Source of the DNA: Fennellomyces sp. T-0311
Taxonomy: Eukaryota > Mucoromycota > Mucoromycetes > Mucorales > Lichtheimiaceae
Direction: 5' to 3'
Assembly: GCA_025266875.1 (NCBI GenBank)
Contig: JALLLT010000010.1
Span: 248,001-312,000 of the forward strand
Length of the DNA stretch: 64,000 bases
This document shows positions 51,594 through 61,725 of the stretch, in pieces. The notes under the pieces are model-generated. The model was not told the origin of the DNA and did not search any database. It worked only from the letters and a program-made list of their open reading frames with translations. The translations under genes were made by a program, and so were the position numbers. Within the stretch, counting starts at the first letter, position 1. Every line of letters starts with the position of its first letter.

Positions 51594-52126
51594 GATTATT
51601 TATTTCGCAAAGGGGGAGAGGGTGTATGGGGCGGGCATGCAAAATTGGGCGAGGATGCGCATGAGGCTAAGCCACCTATGGGTATATTGTGTGGGTGGAG
51701 GGCAGAATGGATGGGAACGGCAACAGGGGGGGAAGGCGATCGTCGTCGATGCAATATGGGGAGGCAAGGCGCGACATGTGGGTCGAATGGATGCACGGAC
51801 TGGGCAGTGCAAGCATTTTCATGTGATAAGGCAGCGCAGGCGAAAGATTGCGTGATGGTGGAAAAGTTCGGCTGCAGGCGGATTGTGTTTTTTCATCAGT
51901 TTTTGAAAGCGAGACGCACATTCCTTTTCGAGATGTCGGCTGGCATTGATTTTCGGTAGCTCCCCCGGCTGCTCCCCCCAAGAGTCAAACACTCCGCATT
52001 CCCCTATCGAGCGCATCAGTCGCCTTCCGGGGCTGTATAAATACCAGCGCTGATTTCCCTGTACGGCTTTTTTTTCTCTTCCTTCACATTTACATCTCTC
52101 TGTCTGCAACCCATCCACGTCAAACA
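51594..52126. promoter_or_regulatory. Divergent RRP43/creA intergenic promoter region
   Basis: 533 bases between divergent start codons. A TATA box (TATAAATA, 52035-52042) lies 85 bases before the creA ATG. Three matches to the CreA consensus SYGGRG cluster just upstream: CCCCGG (51963-51968, reverse), CTCCGC (51992-51997, reverse) and CCGGGG (52027-52032, forward). Confidence 0.55.
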
Positions 52127-52876
52127 ATGGCCTACCAAGCTGCCTCCAGTCTTCTCAGCCTTTCTCACCAAACGCCACCCGCACCGCATCAGCAATCGAC
52201 CAAGCGCGCCATTGCCGCCGTCGACAAGGCCAACGTGCCCCGCCCCTACAAGTGCCCGATGTGTCCCAAGTCGTTCTACCGCTTGGAGCACCAAACCCGC
52301 CACATCCGCACCCACACCGGCGAGAAGCCGCATCAGTGCACCTTCCCTGGCTGCGAGAAGCGCTTCTCGCGTTCCGACGAACTCACCCGCCACGTCCGCA
52401 TCCACACCTCGCCCAACAAGAGACGCGAGCGCAGACAGCAAAAGACGGTGAAACGTGCACGTGCTCAGCAACAGCAACAACAACAACAACAGCAGGAAGA
52501 ACTCCACCTGCAAACACCTGATATCACTCCCACCGTCACTCCTGTCCCATCTGCACCCTCGTCCCCAGCACTGTCAGCTGCCGATCACCATCACTCGGAT
52601 TCCGAGACTGAGTATCTCTTCACACCTGGCAACTCGCCCACCCTGTCACCGCGCATGCTGTCACCCATCTCATCGCCTAAAATAATGACTTCCAAGATTG
52701 AGCCCCTCGAGTGCACCCATATGGGGCCTGTCTTTGCCCGTCCCGCCGCTCACAGCAGCACGAGCCTGCTGGATCTCTTGGATCGGCCTCCGCAAGCCCG
52801 CGTTCTCCCGCCTATTCTTACGGCCCCGTCCGACCAGAAGGCGCTGCCATCCATCCACTCTGTCGTACCTTTCTAG
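52127..52876 (+). CDS. creA: C2H2 zinc-finger carbon catabolite repressor, CreA/Mig1 type
   Basis: DNA-binding repressor that shuts off alternative-carbon genes in glucose. Single exon, 249 aa. Two adjacent C2H2 fingers near residues 40-92: [18 protein letters not shown], then [15 protein letters not shown], then [18 protein letters not shown]. They match CreA/Mig1, including the RSDELTRH recognition helix. After the fingers come a basic stretch (RRERRQQK), a run of about ten glutamines, and a Ser/Pro-rich tail ([19 protein letters not shown]). The protein is shorter than Aspergillus CreA. Confidence 0.94.
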   Translation: MAYQAASSLLSLSHQTPPAPHQQSTKRAIAAVDKANVPRPYKCPMCPKSFYRLEHQTRHIRTHTGEKPHQCTFPGCEKRFSRSDELTRHVRIHTSPNKRRERRQQKTVKRARAQQQQQQQQQQEELHLQTPDITPTVTPVPSAPSSPALSAADHHHSDSETEYLFTPGNSPTLSPRMLSPISSPKIMTSKIEPLECTHMGPVFARPAAHSSTSLLDLLDRPPQARVLPPILTAPSDQKALPSIHSVVPF

Positions 52877-55029
52877 ATCATCACTGCATAACATCACACA
52901 CACACACACATTCCTAGATTGATCCCTTGCTCTCTTCCCTACGTCTATCTCTCTCTCTCTATTGCGCGCTCATTTCAGCATTTACTTCATATTGTTCATT
53001 ACTTCATCTTGCTCATTACGGTATAGTTTACTCTATTGCTCAACCCTTCTCTTGTACATAAACATATTTACGTAAATACATATGGCTTGAAAAAAAAAAC
53101 AACTTTGTCATGAGATTTGCTTGGTTTTGGCAGCCCCGCGTGAGTTAATGTGGGACACTGTCCGGAGAATTTCTCCATTAGGAAACCTATCCGAAGTCCA
53201 ATCTTGTTTGCACTTGTATAAACCCCACATCACCCACCGCATTCCTCATGCATAAACAGTAAGACGTGGGAAAATATAGCTTTTTTTCGTGCTACAGCTT
53301 TGACTTTCTCACGAGGGTCTCTTCATTTGCCGTCAACTTGGTCAGCGGGGTAAAAAATAAAGGACAACAACCCGTCCCATATGGTTTCATAGCGAGGACG
53401 GGGTTCAAGTATCAGTTCATGTAGAAAGTGCCCGAGTTGAACCCTAGCAACCAGCTAGCACCCATAAGGGTTACCGGCCTAGACGAGCATCCACAAAAAA
53501 GTGGCTCGATTTTCGCATTGCTATCATACGATCTGGGCAAAAAAAAGAAAAAGTCAATTTTTCACCGATCGGCTAACCCATTAGCCATATTTTCCACATG
53601 AATTATGTAAGGTTGGATATTTTTCGGCTCTTCAATATATCATGTCTCCAATGAGCGGGTAAATCCTTACTCGCCACCACTGCAATTCTCCTTTCCCTCC
53701 CCCCCCACGTTTCATACTTTCGAAAAACCAAGTCCCTTATGTCAGCAAAAAAAAAAATTAATCCAGGGGGAGCATGTCGGAATATTTGTTTCTCTTTCAC
53801 GAAATCCACAAGCAATCCAGTTTTGCAATGAGACAGCCTCTATTTCTATTTTATTGCGGGGTGAGAAGTAAAAAATAAGAAGCCAGATCAAAAATCATTC
53901 CCCCCTTAACGGAGCATGACATTTGATATCGGTAAAGTAAGCATAATTTGAAAAACGGCTAATTTTTCTTTTCACGTGTTGGTCTGAGCGCTTTTTGTCA
54001 GCGATCGCGGACAAGCAATTGACGGCGTGCGAGAATAAAGCAACCATCCGAATTATCAGCCAAAAGAGATAACGGACTACATGCACTTTACATTTTCTAT
54101 CGTATTACAGTCATGCCAATACCAGAATATGTTACCAAAAGAGATAACCAAAACTCAATACAGATTAGATAGCAGCAGAGCCCATGGATAAGGAAGCCGC
54201 CAGTTCATTTGATTGGCCGATACCTTATTGATGTGCACCAAAATCAATTTGGCGTAACTGACAAGTGATCCCCCAACCTCCCTCACTTCTACAGAGCGTA
54301 TCACCCTGGCAACAACTCACCATAGCAACCGATCACGTTGTCCTAGGGATAATTCTCTGACATCTAAAAATGATCAATGTTTCCTTTTTTGCGCTTCCCA
54401 GTTTATGAAAAAATACCTCTATACAAAGACTAGACCGGTGTTGGGAAAAAATGCCGTCTCCAGCTTTTGGTATCAGTCAGCTTTAACTGTTACACAAGGA
54501 CCGAAGAGAGCAGGCTCACTTTCTGCCTTGCAAGGCCATTCATTGGAATCACCCCAAAGCACCCTGCTGAAAGCCATATGACAATACTACCAAAAGATTT
54601 TTTTCCGAGTGGGAATAAATGTCACACGCTTTTCCAGGGGTGAGAGTCACCAGAATGACCAATTGGATGCCATGTTTCCCTCGAGATTTTAGACCAATAA
54701 AGCAAGCAAGGTGGAAATCGTAGTGGCTGCGCATGATCCTATCTGTGGCAGCCTTATAATAGCAGTTGAATACTCACGAATCCTCGTTTCAATGTTTCCA
54801 AAGCAAAGTATACAAATGTCTACATAGTATACTTGCCTATCATTAAACTAAATTTCAAACCGCCGACTTTTTTCTTTGATTTGTTCACGACAAACACTTT
54901 TTCGCCATGAACGCCACTTTTTGTTAACCATATCATATCGTTTTTAAGATAAGGAGTAGATATTTAAAGAAAGAGTGAAAGAATACCAGCATACGTATTA
55001 TTTACATCGACAAACGGACTTTCAGAATC
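52877..55029. other. Gene-poor intergenic stretch
   Basis: About 2.15 kb. Short CA and CT dinucleotide runs (about 52897-52910 and 52951-52962) lie in the creA 3' flank. Otherwise only short unsupported ORFs. Confidence 0.55.
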
Positions 55030-56040
55030 CAATTTTAATTTTCCAATACAATTTGTATCTAGCGCTTCCCGTCTCCCATTGCCTGGATTGCATCCACTGC
55101 TTGGTTCACGGGATACAGTTGCATTCAAGATGTAATATCTGACCTGCCAGCAACCAGCACGACCATTTCTCGGGTGTCCTTGCGAGATCCAATAAAGGAA
55201 CCAACTCATGAGATCAGATACAGAATCAAGAGATCAGGTGGAATATTGGTAAGAGATGTTTCCGGTACTGCAAGCATGATGGATTTGCTGTTTGGTTTCA
55301 GCGGTTGCAAGTAATGTGCCCAACTGAAATCATTGGTAAAGCTGGTGCAAACGAGGTGAGTCAGCACTCTTGCTCTGTCCGCAAGTCCTTTGGATATCGT
55401 TTGCAACAACGTATTCGTCAGCACCCAGTAATTTTGCATCATCACGTTTGCGCTCAGAGCTCGAAGAAAAAGCTGCTATATACTTTTGCTCCCAAAGCTT
55501 TGACAAATTGGATCTACAAGTTAGATTTGTTAATCAGTCTCAACGAAAAAGTGGCTCGTTTTTTTATACACTGACTGTGAAATGTCCTAAGCTTCCTCTA
55601 CCAAACGTGCCAACTGGAGATCCAGTGGTTACACCAGCGCAAAGGAACAACAGCGTCCGATTTGTTTGACATGCTATCAAGGAACTTGAACACAAAATGG
55701 TTGTTATCTTGCCACTTATCCGCATAACTGTCGCATGTTTTGTCACCGCACGTCCAAAACGAATTATAGGTCTTGGCTTTTCCGTACAGACAAACATTAT
55801 CCTCACTGTTCGCCGTTAAGATAAGCCTGCCTTTGTGGATCAATTCCTACACACACCCCAATTCAAAACTCTTTGACATTGCTTGCTATCTTGCTGACAA
55901 TGCGAACAATTTAAAAAGTGCAAACTAGTGAAAAAAAAAAGCATATAAAACATTGAAATATTAGATTGCGCACTTCGTGACCAGTAACACACGGGTAGTT
56001 GGCTGAGTTCCGCCTATTGTCCATGGTGGTAGTAGATTAA
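55030..56040 (-). pseudogene. Alcohol dehydrogenase pseudogene A
   Basis: A nearly full-length but broken copy of the gene at 42642-43944. Recognisable pieces in order (reverse strand): cytdiq-like exon 2 remnant ending TCACGA near 55980, YNSFWTCGDKTCDSYADKWQDN, a remnant of VFKFLDSMSNKSD, CAGVTTGSPVGTFG, MMQNYWVLTNTLLQTISKG, THLVCTSFTNDFSWAHYLQP and MLAVPETSLTNIPPDLLI. The last piece, at 55030-55080, matches the C-terminal exon. Frameshifts and stops separate the pieces, the structural zinc cysteines are largely lost, and no start remains. Confidence 0.82.
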
Positions 56041-56249
56041 AGACTAGCGAAACTACGTACACTCCAGATGTATGAGTTTTCTATATTGCAGATATTTCAA
56101 ATCACTATCAACTTGTACCTTCGCTGCTATGTAACAGTACTTCTCTTTCTTATAATGGGTGAATCTTTAAACATTGAACATATAAGTCTATGGACCAGAT
56201 AAGTATTGATATATTGTTCTTTTCAGGCTAAGTATCAATAATTCAAGTT

Positions 56250-56530
56250 CAGTTTTCCACAAACAATCCTGTATCTAACTTTACCATCTCTCACGACCTG
56301 ACCAGAATTTTCTGTTTGATTCATAAGATTCAATTGGACCCAACGCGTGACACCTGATTAACAGCAGACTTGAGCGTTTTGTAATCAGCATCGAAACACA
56401 GATAATTGGCTGTTTCCCATCCGGTGTCCATGGTATGAATGTCCGAGCTATAAATATCATAAATGAGTAACGCTAATCTCGATATCATCGTCCTCAGTCC
56501 GCTTCAATTGCAATCCGCACCATTCTATAC
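56250..56530 (-). pseudogene. Alcohol dehydrogenase pseudogene B, internally deleted
   Basis: A second degraded copy directly beyond pseudogene A. About 100 bases match the C-terminal exon (tgtatctaactttaccatctctc). They are followed, after loss of the whole middle, by about 130 bases matching exon 2 (ccatccggtgtccatggtatgaa ... gatatcatcgtc ... ccgcaccattc). Same orientation as A. Confidence 0.75.
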
Positions 56531-57648
56531 AAAGGGTAAGCACTAGGTGCATTAGTATGCATGTTAATTAGTGCTTGGGCCAAGCTTTTACTTTTGCTGT
56601 CACTACTCCATGCTTGAAAGTGCTCACAGTCAAATAAGTCATACTAGTTTATATGTTTTGATATTCCAGATATGATGAATACAGCACATTTTACTGATTC
56701 CTTTTATATGTGATAGAGTGCTGGTATCTTTTCCCTTATAGTTTTGGCGTTGGATTACTGATATTGAGTCAAATGACGACAGCAAAACTCAAAAAGGGTA
56801 ATTGTGTATGTTATCTGTCATGGTTCCAGAAAGGCCATGAATGGTAATGGCCTGGGTGTATAAGTGTCACAGATCGCGTAAGATATCTCTCCCAAAACTC
56901 AAAAATACCAATGGTCCGTTTACTGCCAGTCTAGTACCGTTGGAACTACCAAAGATTGGTCCTATTTTCGTACATACTTGGTTCATCGCTGGGATTTTTT
57001 GTTTACCAGCAGATCTGTTTACAAATAGAATCGATTTGTTTTCTCGGTGAATTTCCTCCGTAAACTTCAATGAGACCAAACGCGTTTATGTCAATATTGT
57101 ATATACACAATTATTTTCCCAAACTAACCTTATATGACAGCTTATGCCATGTTTGTGTAAGATACTGTGATAGAGTTTGCGGAATGCCCATAGCGGTATT
57201 TTTTATACTATGCGTAAAGAGAAACCGATGTAAATACATCATCTTTGCTTTTGTTGACGTTTAAAGATGCGGATCTAATCGATTCGTTGGGTGCAGTAGT
57301 AACCAAACGTTATTGCATGGCTCAAAATGGATTTATTGCTATGCACATATGCAGAACCCCTTAATCATTTTTTCTCCGCTCACCCTTATATGATCAGGGA
57401 CTGTCACTGTGCATTACGACATCTTTTTCGCCAGGAACCATGAATCAGAAACCTACAAAACTCTATTATGAAAAAGTAGACCACTTATTCTTAGAAACGC
57501 CACTCACCTTGAGCAAAGGTAAATTAATGTGTCATTCACTACGAACATAATGACAAACAACACTTCAAGCTGCATTAAGGCCAGACCGAAATCTCAAAGA
57601 AGGTATTGCTCTCCCACTCCCACAATCGCAGTATATTAAAGAGCCATT
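56531..57648. other. Intergenic, no gene seen
   Basis: About 1.1 kb before the modular zinc-finger gene. Several short ORFs, none with family resemblance. Confidence 0.5.
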
Positions 57649-59426
57649 ATGGTATTAGAGAGGCTTGAAGCATGCAGACTTACTCTACAACTTGAAAAAG
57701 AGTACCAGCGTATGGAGAAAGAAGAGCGTGCGCGCTTGGGACTACCAGAACCGCCAGACACATCAAGTAAGCCGCAATGGGTACCTGCGTTAATCGGGTA
57801 TAATTTATAAAAAATATGCATAGATAGGGATTTCTGGGGAAATGAAGTAAAGGAAGAAGAGGATGATGAGGATGATGAGGATGAAGAAGATGAGGAGGAT
57901 CAGGAGGAAGAAGAGAAAGAAAAGAGAAGAAAGAGGAAAAAGCAATATTATCGCTTTAGACAGGGATGTCAGCCAGGTAGGTAGGTGCAATGATAAGAAC
58001 TTGTTATTTTACTCAATTGATTATAGAACAATATTATTGCCCTTACCGCGGATGTGACGCGACGCCCAGATTTTCCAACGGGATAATGTTGCATATCCGA
58101 AGGAATCATTATGCCGGATGTCCAGGGATTGAGATTTCAAATAAACGAGTTTACAAAACTCCTTCGGGCGACGACCTACACCTTGATAGCGGTAAGTCTG
58201 GATAACATTAAGTAGGGAATCCAAAATAATGACGATAATAATAATAAGAATCCGCAATTGCTATGTAGAGAGCTGTCGCAATATGCTTGAGCCTGGCGAC
58301 GAGATTTCGGTGATTTTTCTGGATGAAATAGGTATACCGAATGAAATAATGCACAAAAGGAATTTACAAAGCTTTAATCTTCCATCGTTAGGAACATGGT
58401 ACTGCCCGTATGAAGGATGCAATTTCGCATATGTTAAAAGCACAAGGCTTCGATTGCATGTCAATAAGGAGCATAATGCCGAAATGGAGCTACCAGGTAC
58501 TGGGAGTACAGAAATGAAATATTCAACGCCTTCGGGGGAACCAATTGACTTTTCTAGCGGTATGATTTATGGATAGCAAATATCGCTGTTCTAATGTCTA
58601 CTTAGTGAGCTGCCGTAGAATGCTCAAACACGGCGAAAAAATATCTGTTCAGTTTACTCCTAGAAAGCGTATGTATAACATGACAAAAAAGAATACCACT
58701 GATTGATGGATTATTAGACATAGAGACTTTATACTGTCCTTATAAAGGGTGCACTAAAAAGTCTGCTAATACCATACTCCTTCACCGACATATTCGACGG
58801 AAACATTGTCCCGAGCTTATTAGTGATCTGCGTATGCTAATGAACTCTCATTATATATGCTTCACTACGCCTAGCGGCAAACCACTACATTACGATGGCA
58901 CGTATTTATAGAGTGAAGCATTACGTATACGACTGCCCGCTAAATAGACTAAACTACGTAGAGAGTTGTCGTGATACTGTTGATGAAGGTGAACCAATTA
59001 TATTGAAATCAATTAGTTTCAAGCAAAGTGAGTTTATATGCAACATTTAATATACAGAGTATGCTCCTTGGTTGCTAACATCGGCATGGGATCACAAGAA
59101 TACACGATCCTTTGTCCATATGAAGGATGTACAACTTTTAAAAAACTAAGGACTCTCATGTACCAGCATATTCGAGTTCAGCATGATGCATTTTTTCCGA
59201 AGCTACCAAGAGGACCTTTTATTCACTCCTTTACATCTCCATCTGGAGAGGAAATAAAGTTTGATGGTATGTGATGCAACGATATGGTCAAACATAAGAC
59301 AGTTTGTTTAACGTATACATGATAGATCATTCACGAAACAGCCTCAAAGAGGGTGAAAGTATCTCAGTTACTACTACTGCAGTAAAAAAAAAGTATCCAA
59401 CTCTGGATGTGGACCAGCTTAAATAA
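57649..59426 (+). CDS. Unrecognised modular zinc-finger repeat protein, four two-part modules
   Basis: Function unknown; not recognised as a named family. Ten exons, all with consistent phases, give 420 aa: 57649-57766, 57824-57976, 58027-58191, 58269-58331, 58392-58559, 58606-58668, 58718-58901, 58948-59027, 59099-59266 and 59326-59426. Residues 1-90 hold a short coiled segment and a very acidic then basic tract. Four modules follow. Each starts with CPYxGC and an exact Cx4Cx12Hx4H finger (first Cys near 95, 171, 250 and 337), then TPSG or SPSG 16-20 residues later. The next exon adds (E)SCRxxLxxGExISV. Exon 1 carries LEACRLTL, a possible fifth copy of the second part. Nuclear or nucleic-acid binding is an inference from the fingers. 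Confidence 0.85.
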
Positions 59427-60367
59427 TAAAACAACAGATATTATTTGATCTGGTTGGATGATGGATCATAGGCAACTTAAAAAATGTTGATGAGAGGGTT
59501 ACTCCGTACAAAATATGTGCTATCGTTATGTTTTGGCAGTATCTGGAATGGAATGCTTGTACGGGTTGCTTAGCAAATAGAATACTGTGGCAAAAACATT
59601 TATGCTGAGAATTAGTAATTGAAAAACACAAACCTCCGGGTGAAAGTAAACGGGTCAACGTTCGTGTTTTACGTACACACTACCTTGATTACAAATAAAG
59701 CCATACTCCGCGTTTTTTTTTGTGACAAAACATGCCCGTTTATGGCGATGCTGCCAAAACGTCATCCGGAAATTTGTGGTGTCAGATTTGGAGGACTCCA
59801 TAGATTCATTGTTACACCGCTCCAATCGACATGTTCTTCTCACGGATAATAATGATGTCTAATGTTTGCTTACGCATTAAATTCCCTAGAATACTCCAGA
59901 GCCATTACGTATGGTGGGAGATTTCGGCAAGTATCCAAACCATACGTAGCTAAGGGAAAGTAACATGCAAGTCGCAGCACATCGTCATATGAAGATCGCA
60001 CAGATTTGTCGTGTTAGACATAATCCGAATCGCGACTTTTGAAGGATTCTTGTGCGACGTACTCCGTCACTTATTTAGCTTTTTTTTTTATCTTTCATGT
60101 CCAAGACATATTAATACGCTTCCGTTATCACTTTGCGGTTTAGAATGTCTACTTTTTTATTGATAAGAGCCGTACCCCATCAATTCTTTGTATCTGTGGG
60201 AACAATTATATAGCCCAATGGGATCCTGATGAGTAGTAATTATATATGTATCTCACTTACGAATAAAGCGACTCCTTGCATTATTAAATGATAGATCATT
60301 TGACTAGCATTATAATGTAAACATATGATAGTTGAATGATAGTCTTTATAAGAAATGGCTGGGCATT
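59427..60367. other. Intergenic, no gene seen
   Basis: About 940 AT-rich bases between the zinc-finger gene and a decayed gene. No supported feature. Confidence 0.5.
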
Positions 60368-61725
60368 TTATTCAATTGTAAAAAGCTCTGGTTGGTCACA
60401 TAGACCTTCAAATAGCTCTTTGATATATTCTTCCAGGCTTTTGGGTGTCTCATATCACCGATATTAGTTAATAAGGATCGTCCCAATTGCGTTGTAAATG
60501 GATCCATTGGCAGATCTCTTCAGTACCAGCAGCAAGTACGAGTGTTCGAATGCCAGCTGAAAAGCTGCATTATGTTTAAATTCCTTTGGGGTTGGCTATG
60601 TGTTATCCAGAACCAGCAGTCAACGATGGATGATTGTACTTGTCCATGATTTTTTTTTTCAAACTCGGGGAAACCGTCTGGATTCAAGATGACTGACCCA
60701 AAGCACATGTCCAAAAGATCCTTCCCGACTATAATGTGGTAAAAAAGTGTTCATGACCGTCGGGACATCACTGTTGTTGTCGATTTCGCTGGGTATGTCG
60801 TTGTGGAAAAAATATTGGCTAGTGCAAATTTGTTATGTTCTTTGGCTCTGGTACGGAAATAGGCATGTCGAAGGACTTGGCTGGCACTGCTCCATGTCCT
60901 GATTGAGAAGTCCAGCATGCGCATCGACAGTGGCTCGTCTGCCGCCATTGGAACAGGTTGTGCACTGTTGATTGCTTCACACCACATGCATGTGTTCGAT
61001 CCTAGTATTCATATTTGCTTTGATACCACCGTTCTTACAGGTCTAGCTGCATTCCCACCAATGCGACACTGTCTCCATGGTATGTAAGGCAACGAATTTG
61101 GCCAACTGTATTCGTAGCATAGTCGGCTTATCAAATACTTGAGCATGTTTCACTTCGATTTCGGTACCATAGTCAATGTGTATCGCGCACTACCATAAAT
61201 TATGTGCATTTGCTTGATTAGTAAAGCTTTTCTACCTTGTTGGTTTGATTGATGCATATATTTGTCATACCAAAGATAATCAAATGTCGAAATCTTTGCA
61301 TATTCGTCGGATAACCTCTGCATAGATCATTTACCTTGTAGAACGCTGCCGTCAAAAAAAGTTCCATATGCGATGTTTTTGATGATAGAAAGTAAGCCGG
61401 TGATAGCCATTGTCAACATAGCCGTATTCCCTGTAGTGCGTTTTAATTATTTCGCCTGATTGCTCCCAGCAATAGCCGTTTTTTGTTTCACAGTCGGGAA
61501 TGCGCGTCCAATCAGATGTCCGAATCAGCCATATAGGACCGATGTGTGTCACTGTGGCTCGACACCAACGACCGGTATCTCGTTCATCTGCTGCTCTTTG
61601 CCAATTAGTGTAATTGTTGTACATTTCGTTGAAATAATTGGTTGCCTTCAGGTTCCGAGTATGCGTATGCGCTGTACGAACTGGGGTTCTATGAAGTAAC
61701 CCGCAGGTAAACTAGACTTCCCTTA
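60368..61725 (-). pseudogene. Decayed or frameshifted gene of unknown family
   Basis: Reverse-strand pieces that read like coding sequence follow one another but in different frames. In order: FNEMYNNYTNWQRAADERD and RWCRATVTHIGPIWLI (61624 region), IHIDYGTEIEVKHAQVFDKP and KFVALHTMETVSHWW (61200-61060), CMWCEAINSAQPVPMAADEP to FRTRAKEHNKFALANIF (60985-60800), GKDLLDMCFGSVILNPDGF (60720-60660), and ETPKSLEEYIKELFEGL with a stop at 60368. Breaks coincide with T-homopolymers near 61367, 60810 and 60744. No family was recognised. A real gene with unusual splicing or assembly errors is the alternative. Confidence 0.5.

Noticed and set aside
53395..53425. GGTTCAAG word considered as a tRNA B-box
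   Set aside because: No A-box at the right distance and no cloverleaf could be drawn.
57851..57950. GAG/GAT-rich stretch considered as a microsatellite
   Set aside because: It is coding: it keeps frame between two good splice sites and gives the acidic then basic tract of the zinc-finger protein.
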